Origin: Oscillospiraceae bacterium
GTDB lineage: Bacteria > Bacillota > Clostridia > Oscillospirales > SIG627
Assembly (NCBI GenBank): GCA_015065085.1
Contig: SVQW01000018.1
Coordinates: forward strand, 1-54,402
Reading direction: 5' to 3'
Length of the DNA: 54,402 bases
Position numbers and translations under genes: made by a program. Below, piece after piece: positions 17,453 to 25,211 of the stretch. Each line of letters opens with the position of its first letter. The stretch's first letter is position 1. Under the pieces are notes generated by a model. It was not told the origin of the DNA and ran no database searches. It saw only the letters and a program-made list of their open reading frames with translations.

Positions 17453-18814
17453 TCATGCCTCGTACATTCTTTTCATAGCTTTCTTTTTGACCGCAAGAAT
17501 AGTCACGGCGTGCATTATAACAACCACTATCCACGACAGCGGCCAGCACAAAAACAATGTACTTATGGTACGGTGAAGCGGTAAAACGGTGGCTACCCAC
17601 AAAAGTCTGAATCCGCATGCACCGATAAGCGAGCTGACGGCGGTAATGGTAGAATAGCCCAGACCGCGCAGTGTACCGGTCAATACCTCCATTATTCCGC
17701 ACAGAAAATACGGCAGACCCGAAATTAACATACGGCTTTTTGCAAATTCTACGGCAAGAGCATCATTTTTAATATATATACTCAAAAGCGGTCCGGAAAA
17801 AACCACCGTCAAAAGCCCCAGTGTAAAGCCTACAACAGCAACACTGACAGTGGCGACGCGGATAGTTTTGTTGATACGTTTTTCATCTTTTGCGCCGTAG
17901 TTCTGACCTACGCAGGTAAGGGTTGCCTGATAGAAGGAGTTCATGGCAGTGTACACAAAGCCCTCAATATTTGCAGCCGCGGCACAGCCTGCGATAGCAC
18001 TTTCGCCGAAAGAGTTGATGCCCGACTGGATAACCGTGTTGGAAAGTCCGAACACCGTACTCTGGAGTCCTGCCGGAAGACCTATTTTCATAATATCGGC
18101 AAACTCCTCTTTATAAATTCTCAATTCCTTTATGTAAAGCTTATATACCCCGTCAGCACCCATAAGCGCATAAATAACCATAGCCATGGACATATAGGTT
18201 GCGACGGTGGTAGCAATGGCAACACCCTCTGCCCCCATACCGAAGCCTATAACAAAAACAAGATTAAGTACAACGTTTACCGCACCTGTAAAAGCAAGGA
18301 TATAAAGAGGACGTCTTGTGTCACCCACCGAGCGGAGTATCGCCGCGCCGAAGTTGTAAACCATAGTTGCAGGAGCGCCCAGAAAGATAATGGTCATATA
18401 CATTGAAGCGCCTTCCAGCACACTGCCCTCGGGCGTGCCCATAAGCACAAGCAGCGGTCTTGCAAACAAAAGACCGACAACCATTGCCAGGATACCGATA
18501 AAAACACTGAGAAGTACCGAGGTATGCACCGCACGATGCACTCCCGCATGGTCCATTGCACCGAATTTTTTGGATACCAGAACAGCCGTACCGATGGAAA
18601 GACCCACAAAAAGGTTGGTCAGAAGCGAATACAGCGAACCCGTGGCGCCCACAGATGCCATAGCATTATTTCCTGCCCAGTTGCTTACTACGATAAGGTC
18701 GGCGGCGTTATAGAGAAGCTGAAGAATATTTGAGAACATCAGCGGAAAAGCAAACGCCACTATATTTTTGAATATTGACCCTTTTGTCATATCCAGCTCG
18801 AATTTTGAAGCCAT
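17453..18814 (-). CDS. MATE-family multidrug/metabolite exporter (copy 1)
   Basis: A 453-aa membrane protein with 12 hydrophobic helices in two homologous halves. It opens KGSIFKNIVAFAFPLMFSNILQLLYNAADLIVVSNWAGNNAMASVG, the MATE signature region, and has GIGTAVL- and CVGQNYGA-type motifs near residues 75 and 300. It would export drugs or metabolites in exchange for Na+ or H+. It is divergent from the GH92 gene; a second MATE gene lies 4 kb away. The hairpin array and terminator lie downstream. Confidence 0.93.
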   Translation of the reverse strand: MASKFELDMTKGSIFKNIVAFAFPLMFSNILQLLYNAADLIVVSNWAGNNAMASVGATGSLYSLLTNLFVGLSIGTAVLVSKKFGAMDHAGVHRAVHTSVLLSVFIGILAMVVGLLFARPLLVLMGTPEGSVLEGASMYMTIIFLGAPATMVYNFGAAILRSVGDTRRPLYILAFTGAVNVVLNLVFVIGFGMGAEGVAIATTVATYMSMAMVIYALMGADGVYKLYIKELRIYKEEFADIMKIGLPAGLQSTVFGLSNTVIQSGINSFGESAIAGCAAAANIEGFVYTAMNSFYQATLTCVGQNYGAKDEKRINKTIRVATVSVAVVGFTLGLLTVVFSGPLLSIYIKNDALAVEFAKSRMLISGLPYFLCGIMEVLTGTLRGLGYSTITAVSSLIGACGFRLLWVATVLPLHRTISTLFLCWPLSWIVVVIMHAVTILAVKKKAMKRMYEA

Positions 18815-18915
18815 ACCGTTACCCCCTGCATAATCGTATTATCATTGTATCACTTTTTAAAGTCAATTTCAATATGTATATTAAATAAATCTTGGAAAAT
18901 TGAAGATTATTTTTA

Positions 18916-18944
18916 TTGACAGTTATGTTTATTTATGATAAACT
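18916..18944 (+). promoter_or_regulatory. Sigma-A promoter (extended -10) of the GH92-like gene
   Basis: TTGACA (18916-18921), 17 bp, TAAACT (18939-18944) with TG one base upstream. Confidence 0.65.
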
Positions 18945-18978
18945 GTAATTAATGTACACTCATCGAAAGGGAACCATA

Positions 18979-20958
18979 ATGAACTACACACAATATGTCG
19001 ATTTATTTCACGGCTGCGGACTTATAAAGCTTCCGCGTCCGCAGGGCATTGCAAAAGGCTGGCATTTTATAAAGGCACTTTACGGCAACACACACCCCGG
19101 TGCCACACTTCCGTTCGGAAAATACTCGGTGTGTCCCTTTACTGCGGGATATGCCTCCGGCTACGGCAATAACCTTACAGACCCCGAGAAATGCGTTCCA
19201 AACGATACCTCGCTTTTGCGTCTGAGGGGATTTTCTCATTTTCAGCAAAGCGGAACGGGATTTATCGTTATTTTTTATAACTACGCAGTCACAACTCCTT
19301 TTTACGGCGAAAAGCGCCTTGACTACGGTGCAAAGGATGAATATGCCCGACCCGGTTATTACCGCGTAACACTCGAAGAAAGCGGTATTTTATGCGAGCT
19401 TACTGCCGCCGATGACGGAGTGCTGCACCGCTATACCTTTGACCGTGACGGCGGAAAGATAGCCATAGATTTTCTCAACGACGGACTTTATTTTCCGCGT
19501 ACCCGCGGTGAAGCAAAGGATCTTTCCGTTAATATAAAAAGCCCCACGGAGCTTATTGCCGAGGTCACACTGAGGGGTATACGCTTTTCTTTTGCCGTAA
19601 GCTTTGAGGGTGACGGCGCTCTTGATGAAAACGGTGTATTCATGCTTAACGGTGCGGGAAGCGTTGTTATGCGCCTTTCGGCAGTGAACACGGGCGCAGA
19701 GGATGCAGTAAATGAGCTGAAAAGAAACAGTGCCGACTTTGATTCGGCATGTGCAGCCGCGCTTGATAAGTGGGAAAACGCACTGAGTGCCATCGAAATT
19801 GAAAGCGACGATGTTGTGGAAAAACAGATTTTTTACTCCAATCTGTATCACACTCTGGTAAAACCCGCAATATGGAAAAACGGCGGAGGATTTTTGTGGA
19901 GCGATGCGCCTTTCACGGTGGATTTTGCCACAATGTGGGACATTTACAAAACTCAGCTTCCTCTGATATACTCTCTTTACGGTGAGGCTTCTGAGCACAT
20001 AACCTCATCCATTCTGAAAATTGCCCAAATTACAGGCAGGCTGCCCCATGCTTTTCTCATGGCGGACAACATGAATCTTGAAAGCGGGCAGGGCCGTCTG
20101 AATGCGGTTCACACACTGTATGATGCCTTTATCCGCGGTGTAAAAGGCGATTGGAACAAAGCGGCAAAAACGGTTATAAATGAAATTGACCGCGATGTGT
20201 ACAGAGAATTCACCACAGACGGCGAATGTGCGCGTTCCACCCACCAGCTTGACATGTCACAGGGCTGTGCGGCGGCGGCTGATATGGCGCGTTGGGCAGG
20301 CTTGCAGGAAGATGCCGAACGTCTTGAAAAGCTGAGTGAATTGTGGATACGTGCCTTTGACCCGCAAACCGGTCTTTTGTGGGAGGACAGAGAATACTAC
20401 GAGGGCAACCACTGGAATTATTCCTTCCGTCCGCTCAGGTGCATGGAAAAGCGCATTGAGCTGTGCGGAAAGGAAAAGTTCGTTCAGCTTCTGGACAGAT
20501 TCTTCGGCTTTACTCATACCGATGATTTTTCGGCACGCTTTGAGGGCTTCAACAACGAAAGCGACATGGAATCCCCCTATGCCTACTTATATGTCGGTCG
20601 TCAGGACAGGCTGAGCGAAATCATAGACACGGCAGACAGATGCATATTCCGTCAGCGTGACGGCGGTACCGGCAGAGGAGGGCTTCCGGGCAACAACGAC
20701 AGCGGAGGTCTTTCGGCATGCTTTATATGGAACACACTCGGACTTTTCCCCGTAACGGGTCAGGATATGATATTCATAACAAAACCAAAATTTAAAAAAT
20801 CAATAATGCATCTTGCCGGCGGAAAAGACCTTGAAATACGTCGTGAGGGCGATGGAAATTACGCAAAGCGTGCCGTTTTCAACGGCAAAAGCTGTGAAAA
20901 TTTCACCATAAAGGCCTCGGAAATGATGGACGGCGGAGAGATAGTAATTTATACGTGA
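18979..20958 (+). CDS. GH92-like alpha-mannosidase
   Basis: About 659 aa from the ATG at 18979 (AAAGGGA seven bases before); the ATG at 18952 was rejected. Features typical of Ca2+-dependent exo-alpha-mannosidases of GH92 are GFSHFQQSGTG in the N-terminal beta-sandwich (about 85-95), TMWDIYKTQLPLIYSL in the (alpha/alpha)6 barrel (about 315), and NNDSGGLSACFIWNTLGLFPVTG near the C-terminus. It lacks a signal peptide, unlike most Bacteroides GH92 enzymes, so it should trim imported N-glycan pieces in the cytoplasm. It is transcribed toward the four-helix-bundle gene. Confidence 0.87.
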   Translation: MNYTQYVDLFHGCGLIKLPRPQGIAKGWHFIKALYGNTHPGATLPFGKYSVCPFTAGYASGYGNNLTDPEKCVPNDTSLLRLRGFSHFQQSGTGFIVIFYNYAVTTPFYGEKRLDYGAKDEYARPGYYRVTLEESGILCELTAADDGVLHRYTFDRDGGKIAIDFLNDGLYFPRTRGEAKDLSVNIKSPTELIAEVTLRGIRFSFAVSFEGDGALDENGVFMLNGAGSVVMRLSAVNTGAEDAVNELKRNSADFDSACAAALDKWENALSAIEIESDDVVEKQIFYSNLYHTLVKPAIWKNGGGFLWSDAPFTVDFATMWDIYKTQLPLIYSLYGEASEHITSSILKIAQITGRLPHAFLMADNMNLESGQGRLNAVHTLYDAFIRGVKGDWNKAAKTVINEIDRDVYREFTTDGECARSTHQLDMSQGCAAAADMARWAGLQEDAERLEKLSELWIRAFDPQTGLLWEDREYYEGNHWNYSFRPLRCMEKRIELCGKEKFVQLLDRFFGFTHTDDFSARFEGFNNESDMESPYAYLYVGRQDRLSEIIDTADRCIFRQRDGGTGRGGLPGNNDSGGLSACFIWNTLGLFPVTGQDMIFITKPKFKKSIMHLAGGKDLEIRREGDGNYAKRAVFNGKSCENFTIKASEMMDGGEIVIYT

Positions 20959-20974
20959 CGGGTTTTGAATTAAG

Positions 20975-21135
20975 TGTTCCTTACGGAACATTAAGTGCCT
21001 TACGGCATGAAGACGCTTATGCTTATGAAGTGTGCCTGCGGCACGAAAAGGAACATTTTGCTTCATTAATCCGCAAAGCGGGTTTGCTTCATGACAGCAA
21101 CGCTGTCACTTCATACTTACCATCGGCAAATGCTT
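20975..21135 (+). repeat. Hairpin array, TTCAT-linker family, left copy
   Basis: Short hairpins TGTTCC-TTAC-GGAACA, TGCC-TTAC-GGCA, GTGCC-TGC-GGCAC, CCGC-AAA-GCGG, GACAGC-AAC-GCTGTC and a TTACC/GGCAA stem are joined by TTAAG, ATGAAG and CTTCAT words. Positions 21027-21135 (109 bp) recur at 21566-21674 with about five differences. It lies right after the GH92-like stop codon. Confidence 0.85.
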
Positions 21136-21136
21136 A

Positions 21137-21178
21137 ATTCTCAAAGCCGCGATTTTGATAATACAAACATTTGAGAAT
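21137..21178 (+). repeat. Inverted repeat before the four-helix-bundle gene
   Basis: A 9-bp perfect repeat ATTCTCAAA (21137-21145) and TTTGAGAAT (21170-21178), 24 bases apart, directly between the left array and the ribosome site of the next gene. Confidence 0.6.
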
Positions 21179-21195
21179 CGGGAGATATATCCTAT

Positions 21196-21561
21196 ATGCG
21201 TAATGATAAATTATCCACACAATCCATGGAGTTTTCAATAGACATAATCAACCTTGTAAAAGAATTGAATACAAAAAAAGAAAATATTATTTCCAAACAA
21301 GTAGGTAGAAGCGGTACATCAATAGGTGCCAATATCCGCGAAGCGCAATATGCTCACAGCAGAGCAGACTTTATTGCCAAACTGCAAATTGCATTAAAAG
21401 AATCAAATGAAACCGGTTATTGGCTGGAACTGCTTTACAGAACAAATTACATAAGCGAAGCTGTGTATAAAAGCCTTGATTCAAAATGTACCGGTATTCG
21501 TGTTATGCTGATTTCTTCAATCAACACTTCCAAGCAAAATGCAGACAAACAAATTTTTTAA
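21196..21561 (+). CDS. Four-helix-bundle protein (23S rRNA IVP/bS23-like)
   Basis: A 121-aa protein, almost all helix. The pattern FSIDIINLVKEL, SKQVGRSGTSIGANIREAQYA (about 36-56), FIAKLQIALKESNETGYWLELL is that of the family encoded in 23S rRNA intervening sequences and related to Avd of diversity-generating retroelements. Members form basic pentameric barrels that bind nucleic acid. Here it is not in an rRNA gene and no reverse transcriptase is near. It sits between direct copies of a 109-bp hairpin array, which suggests the gene and repeats moved or spread together (inference). GGGAG lies 11 bases before the ATG. Confidence 0.9.
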   Translation: MRNDKLSTQSMEFSIDIINLVKELNTKKENIISKQVGRSGTSIGANIREAQYAHSRADFIAKLQIALKESNETGYWLELLYRTNYISEAVYKSLDSKCTGIRVMLISSINTSKQNADKQIF

Positions 21562-21565
21562 AAAT

Positions 21566-21886
21566 GAAGTGTACCTGCGGCACGAAAAGGAACATTTTGC
21601 TTCATTAATCCGCAAAGCGGGTTTGCTTCATGACAGCAACGCTGTCGCTTCATATTTGCCATCGGCAAATACTTCATTTATATTTTAAGGAACATTTTGC
21701 TTCATTAATCCGCAAAGCGGGTTTGCTTCATGACAGCAACGCTGTCGCTTCATATTTGCCATCGGCAAATACTTCATTTATATTTTAAGGAACATTTTGC
21801 TTCATTAATCCGCAAAGCGGGTTTGCTTCATGACAGCAACGCTGTCGCTTCATATTTGCCATCGGCAAATACTTCATTTTTATTTC
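21566..21886 (+). repeat. Hairpin array, TTCAT-linker family: three 100-bp tandem units
   Basis: After a 109-bp copy of the left array (21566-21674), the unit starting AAGGAACATTTTGC recurs at 21587, 21687 and 21787, a period of exactly 100 bp. The first two units are essentially identical and the third differs only near its end. Each unit has hairpins CCGC-AAA-GCGG, GACAGC-AAC-GCTGTC and ATTTGCC-ATC-GGCAAAT separated by CTTCAT words. The 336-bp gap contains nothing else except the MATE ribosome site. Confidence 0.92.
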
Positions 21887-21897
21887 ACGGAGAAAAT

Positions 21898-23241
21898 ATG
21901 TCAAAAATCACAGATATGACCTCGGGGAATCCGTTAAAGCTGATGCTGAGCTTTGCATTTCCCGTGATACTTACAAATTTCGGACAGCAGTTTTATCAGA
22001 TAGCGGATGCCGCCATCGTAGGACGAGGAATCGGTGTTGATGCACTGGCGGCGGTAGGCTGTACCGACTGGCCCTGCTGGCTCATAATATGGAGTATGGG
22101 AGTCATGACAGCGGGTTTCGCCACCTTTGTTTCCAGATTCTTCGGAATGAGGGACTATGAGGACATGAACCGCTCCATAGTCATTTCGGCGGTAATATCC
22201 GGACTTATCGCTGTTATTCTGACGGTAACGGGACTTGTCATCGCCCGTCCCATGCTTATATACATGGGCACGCCCGAAAATATTCTCGGGGATGCCGTAA
22301 CCTATTTTTCCACCATGGTATGCGGCACGCTGATAGTCAGCTTTTACCACCTTTCAGCCTCCGTACTGCGTGCCTTCGGCGACGGAAAAACACCCCTTGT
22401 CGCCATGGCGATAGCTGCGGTATTAAATATATTTCTTGACCTTTTGTTTGCAATAGCACTGGGCTGGGGTGTTTTCGGAGCAGCACTTGCTTCTGTAACG
22501 GCACAGCTGGTTTCGTTTGTTTTCTGCCTTATAAAAATACTCAGAATCCCCTGCGTAAAAATCGATGCATCGGCACTGAAATGGGATATGAAGCTGGCTT
22601 GGGAAATATTCCGCTTCGGGCTTCCGCTGGTAATACAGTACATTATAATCCACCTCAGCGGTATAATAGTGCAGGCAACGGTAAACACTCAGGGAAGCGG
22701 ATTTATTGCGGGCTACACCGCGGTAAACAAGCTGTACGGGCTTTTGGAGTGCAGTGCCATTGCACTGGGAAACGCCTTTACCACCTTTTCCTCCCAAAAC
22801 TACGGTGCAGGTAACTACAAAAGGGTTAAAAAGGGTGTAAATTATGCCATACTGCTCGCTCTGGGAGCTTCTGCTTTACTTATTGCAATCGTTCTGCCCA
22901 TGAACCGTCTGCTTCCTCAGCTTTTCATGGATTCTTCACAGCAGGGCGCATCTCAGGCACTGGATGTGGCGAGCCGTTATCTTATTTACATGATACTGGG
23001 TATGCCCGTACTTTACCTTGTATATGTGCACCGCAACAATCTGCAGGCTATCGGCATCGCAAGCTGGTCTTTGATTTCGGGTATCGCAGAAGCGGCAATA
23101 CGTGTAGTTATGGCAAAGCCCGTGTTTGACGCACTGGGCAGTGAGGTGCTTTACTACATCGAGCCGGCGGCATGGCTGATGGCATGGCTGTTCGTTCTTG
23201 CGCCCTACTATTGGTATCAGAAAAAGAGACTTGGTGTATAG
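21898..23241 (+). CDS. MATE-family multidrug/metabolite exporter (copy 2)
   Basis: About 447 aa starting at MSKITDMTSGNPLK (21898), with CGGAGA seven bases before the ATG; the frame upstream to 21730 is only the tandem repeat read through. Twelve hydrophobic helices, with the opening FAFPVILTNFGQQFYQIADAAIVGRGIGVDALAAVG and FSSQNYGAGNYKRV (about 298) as in MATE proteins. Only modestly similar to copy 1. Its transcript would start within or before the tandem hairpin array, so the array is probably its 5' leader; an array follows its stop as well. Confidence 0.92.
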   Translation: MSKITDMTSGNPLKLMLSFAFPVILTNFGQQFYQIADAAIVGRGIGVDALAAVGCTDWPCWLIIWSMGVMTAGFATFVSRFFGMRDYEDMNRSIVISAVISGLIAVILTVTGLVIARPMLIYMGTPENILGDAVTYFSTMVCGTLIVSFYHLSASVLRAFGDGKTPLVAMAIAAVLNIFLDLLFAIALGWGVFGAALASVTAQLVSFVFCLIKILRIPCVKIDASALKWDMKLAWEIFRFGLPLVIQYIIIHLSGIIVQATVNTQGSGFIAGYTAVNKLYGLLECSAIALGNAFTTFSSQNYGAGNYKRVKKGVNYAILLALGASALLIAIVLPMNRLLPQLFMDSSQQGASQALDVASRYLIYMILGMPVLYLVYVHRNNLQAIGIASWSLISGIAEAAIRVVMAKPVFDALGSEVLYYIEPAAWLMAWLFVLAPYYWYQKKRLGV

Positions 23242-23289
23242 CCGAAAAGAGTCGGATCCAGAGGTTTTCGTTTGTTTATTCGGTAATAT

Positions 23290-23462
23290 GTTGTCTTGCG
23301 ACAACGCGATATATTTGCTTACGCAAATGCGATATGATATAAATCCCCCAACGCCCCGCAGGGCATATCGCTTGACGCAGGCAAATATCGCTCCCCTCCG
23401 GGAATATCGCAAATCCGGTAATGGATTTATATCGCTGCGCAGTGTCCCAAGGGACACTGCGC
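23290..23462. repeat. Hairpin array, ATATCGC-linker family, right inverted copy
   Basis: In reverse order to the array at 17142, it starts with GTTGTC-TTGC-GACAAC and ATTTGC-TTAC-GCAAAT. Next comes GATATAAATCC (23336) pairing perfectly with GGATTTATATC, enclosing GCCC-CGCA-GGGC and a TCCC/GGGA hairpin. It ends in the 12-bp GCGCAGTGTCCC hairpin (23437-23462, loop AA). Linkers are GCGATAT then ATATCGC. The rest of the 366-bp gap (23463-23607) holds the next promoter. Confidence 0.85.
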
Positions 23463-23533
23463 TAACCATATGGCAATTTTATTATATGCTTTTACTGTTA
23501 TTTCAACAAAATTATAAATTTGGCAAAAATGTA

Positions 23534-23562
23534 TTGAATTTACCGATTATTTGTTGTATAAT
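23534..23562 (+). promoter_or_regulatory. Sigma-A promoter of the sugar kinase gene
   Basis: TTGAAT (23534-23539), 17 bp, TATAAT (23557-23562). Confidence 0.75.
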
Positions 23563-23607
23563 GTTAATTGTAAATGATTTTAACTTAATTACATTTTGGA
23601 GGTCACA

Positions 23608-24684
23608 ATGAAAGAACTTAAAAAGAATTGCAAATACGCCCTTGTTGTTCCCACAAGTATGGGCGTGCGTATTACCCCCGAAAACGGTCAGCCCGTTGCT
23701 TCATCTTCTGTTTTCCACATGCAGGCTACCAGTGCAGAGACCAACGTTGCCAGCATCAGCTCCTATCTCGGTCTGCCCGTAAAGGTTCTTACCACCTTTG
23801 TTAAAGGCAGTCCCATCGCAAGCTTTATAAAGAGCAATCTTCTTTCCCGCGGAATGGTTTTCGAGGGCAAAGAGGTTGAGCAGGGCGGTCCCTGGGGTTA
23901 CCGTCATCAGTTCAATATTGCAGACAGCGGCTACGGCACCAGAGGTCCCCGCGTTCAGAACGACCGCGCAGGCGAAGTAGGACGTACCCTTAACATCAAG
24001 GACTTTGACCTTGAAAGAATTTTTGGTGAAGAAGGCGTTCAGATTCTGCACCTTTCCGGTCTTATAGGCGCTCTTTCCCACGAAACCAGTATGTTCTGCC
24101 TTGAGCTTGCACGCGCCGCAAAGAAATACGGCACTCTCATTTCCTTCGACCTTAACTACCGCGCTTCCTTCTGGAAGGACAGAGAGGACGAGCTTCGTGA
24201 AATCTTCACCGAAATTGCTTCCGTTTCCGACATTCTCATCGGTAACGAGGAGGACTTCCAGCTTTGTCTGGGCATTCAGGGTCCCGAAGCAGGCGGCAAG
24301 GACATTGCTTCCAAGATTGACGGCTTCAAGGAAATGATTAAGCGAGTTAAAGAAAAATTCACTCAGACCTCTGTTTTCGCAACCACTCTGCGTCAGGTTG
24401 TAAGCGTTAACAGCCATCTTTGGGGCGCTATCATGCTTCAGGGCGACACCTGGCAGGTAATCGAACCCAGAGAAATCACCGTTCTTGACCGTATCGGCGG
24501 CGGCGACGGCTTTGTGGGCGGTCTCTTGTACGGTATTCTCAAGGGCTGGGAACCCGAAAAGCAGATTCAGTTCGGTTGGGCAAGCGGTGCTCTGGCTACC
24601 ACCTTCCTCACCGACTATGCACAGCCTGCCGACGAGGAACAGGTTTGGAGCGTATGGAGCGGTAACGCAAGAGTTAAGAGATAA
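23608..24684 (+). CDS. kdgK: PfkB-family sugar kinase, probable 2-keto-3-deoxygluconate kinase
   Basis: About 358 aa, starting at the ATG at 23608 after GGAGG. The ribokinase-like fold shows ATSAETNVASISSYLGLPVKVLTTFVKGSPIASFIKSNL near the start (about 38-76), FDLNYRASFWKD in the middle, and the C-terminal PfkB signature DRIGGGDGFVGGLLYG with Asp as catalytic base. This subgroup in Clostridia is annotated as 2-dehydro-3-deoxygluconokinase, which would phosphorylate KDG from pectin or hexuronate breakdown. The substrate is inferred; no KDPG aldolase is adjacent. Confidence 0.8.
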   Translation: MKELKKNCKYALVVPTSMGVRITPENGQPVASSSVFHMQATSAETNVASISSYLGLPVKVLTTFVKGSPIASFIKSNLLSRGMVFEGKEVEQGGPWGYRHQFNIADSGYGTRGPRVQNDRAGEVGRTLNIKDFDLERIFGEEGVQILHLSGLIGALSHETSMFCLELARAAKKYGTLISFDLNYRASFWKDREDELREIFTEIASVSDILIGNEEDFQLCLGIQGPEAGGKDIASKIDGFKEMIKRVKEKFTQTSVFATTLRQVVSVNSHLWGAIMLQGDTWQVIEPREITVLDRIGGGDGFVGGLLYGILKGWEPEKQIQFGWASGALATTFLTDYAQPADEEQVWSVWSGNARVKR

Positions 24685-24708
24685 ATTCAAACGAGCTGTT
24701 TTCAGGGA

Positions 24709-24743
24709 GTCGAGGATGAAAATCCTCGGCTTCTTTGTTTTTA
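24709..24743 (+). terminator. Terminator after the sugar kinase
   Basis: Stem GTCGAGGAT/ATCCTCGGC with GAAA loop followed by TTCTTTGTTTTT. The remaining DNA up to 24873 shows no gene or clear signal. Confidence 0.75.
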
Positions 24744-24873
24744 TATCGTTTTGATTTGTGTGTACCGCATGCCGAAATACGGTGAATAATCGAAATGTCT
24801 ATGTAATATCCCACATATTTGGAAAATAGTGAATTTTTAAATCCGATTTATCCATATACGTCCGATAAATCCA

Positions 24874-24901
24874 TTGACATTTATATAAAATGGGTTATAA
24901 T
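24874..24901 (+). promoter_or_regulatory. Sigma-A promoter of the DUF1653 gene
   Basis: TTGACA (24874-24879), 16 bp, TATAAT (24896-24901); the ATG follows 60 bp downstream. Confidence 0.7.
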
Positions 24902-24961
24902 GAAATCAATCCGTGAAGCGTTATATTCACAGAACATTTTTAAATTTTCAAAGGAGCACTT

Positions 24962-25174
24962 ATGGAATATCCGAAGCCCGGAAAATACCGTCACTACAAA
25001 GGCAATGAATACCAGCTTATATGCATCGCAAACCACTCCGAAACGTTGGAAAAAATGGTAGTCTACAAGGCACTTTACGGTGACGGAGAGGTATGGGTAC
25101 GCCCGCTTTCCATGTGGGAAGAGGAAGTAAATACAGGCAGCACTGCTGTAAAGCGCTTTACATATGTAGGATAA
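24962..25174 (+). CDS. DUF1653 domain protein
   Basis: A 70-aa protein consisting of a single DUF1653 domain: GKYRHYKGNEYQLICIANHSET, VVYKALYGDGEVWVRPLSMW, KRFTYVG. This small beta-barrel-like domain is common in bacteria and of unknown role. AAAGGAG is seven bases before the ATG. The Gfo/Idh gene follows after 37 bp and may be co-transcribed. Confidence 0.9.
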   Translation: MEYPKPGKYRHYKGNEYQLICIANHSETLEKMVVYKALYGDGEVWVRPLSMWEEEVNTGSTAVKRFTYVG

Positions 25175-25211
25175 ATTCTAATTTTCAAATCCGCAATAAA
25201 GGAGAAAAGTT

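Noticed and set aside
21196..21561. Intervening sequence within a 23S rRNA gene
   Set aside because: No 23S rRNA sequence flanks the gene; neighbours are GH92 and MATE genes.
21566..21886. CRISPR array
   Set aside because: The 100-bp units are head-to-tail identical with no unique spacers, and no cas gene is present; the repeats are internally hairpin-rich.
20975..21886. Diversity-generating retroelement (Avd-like gene)
   Set aside because: There is no reverse transcriptase, template or variable repeat; only the Avd/IVP-related protein.
23701..24690. 329-codon open frame on the minus strand
   Set aside because: Exact antisense shadow of the PfkB kinase.
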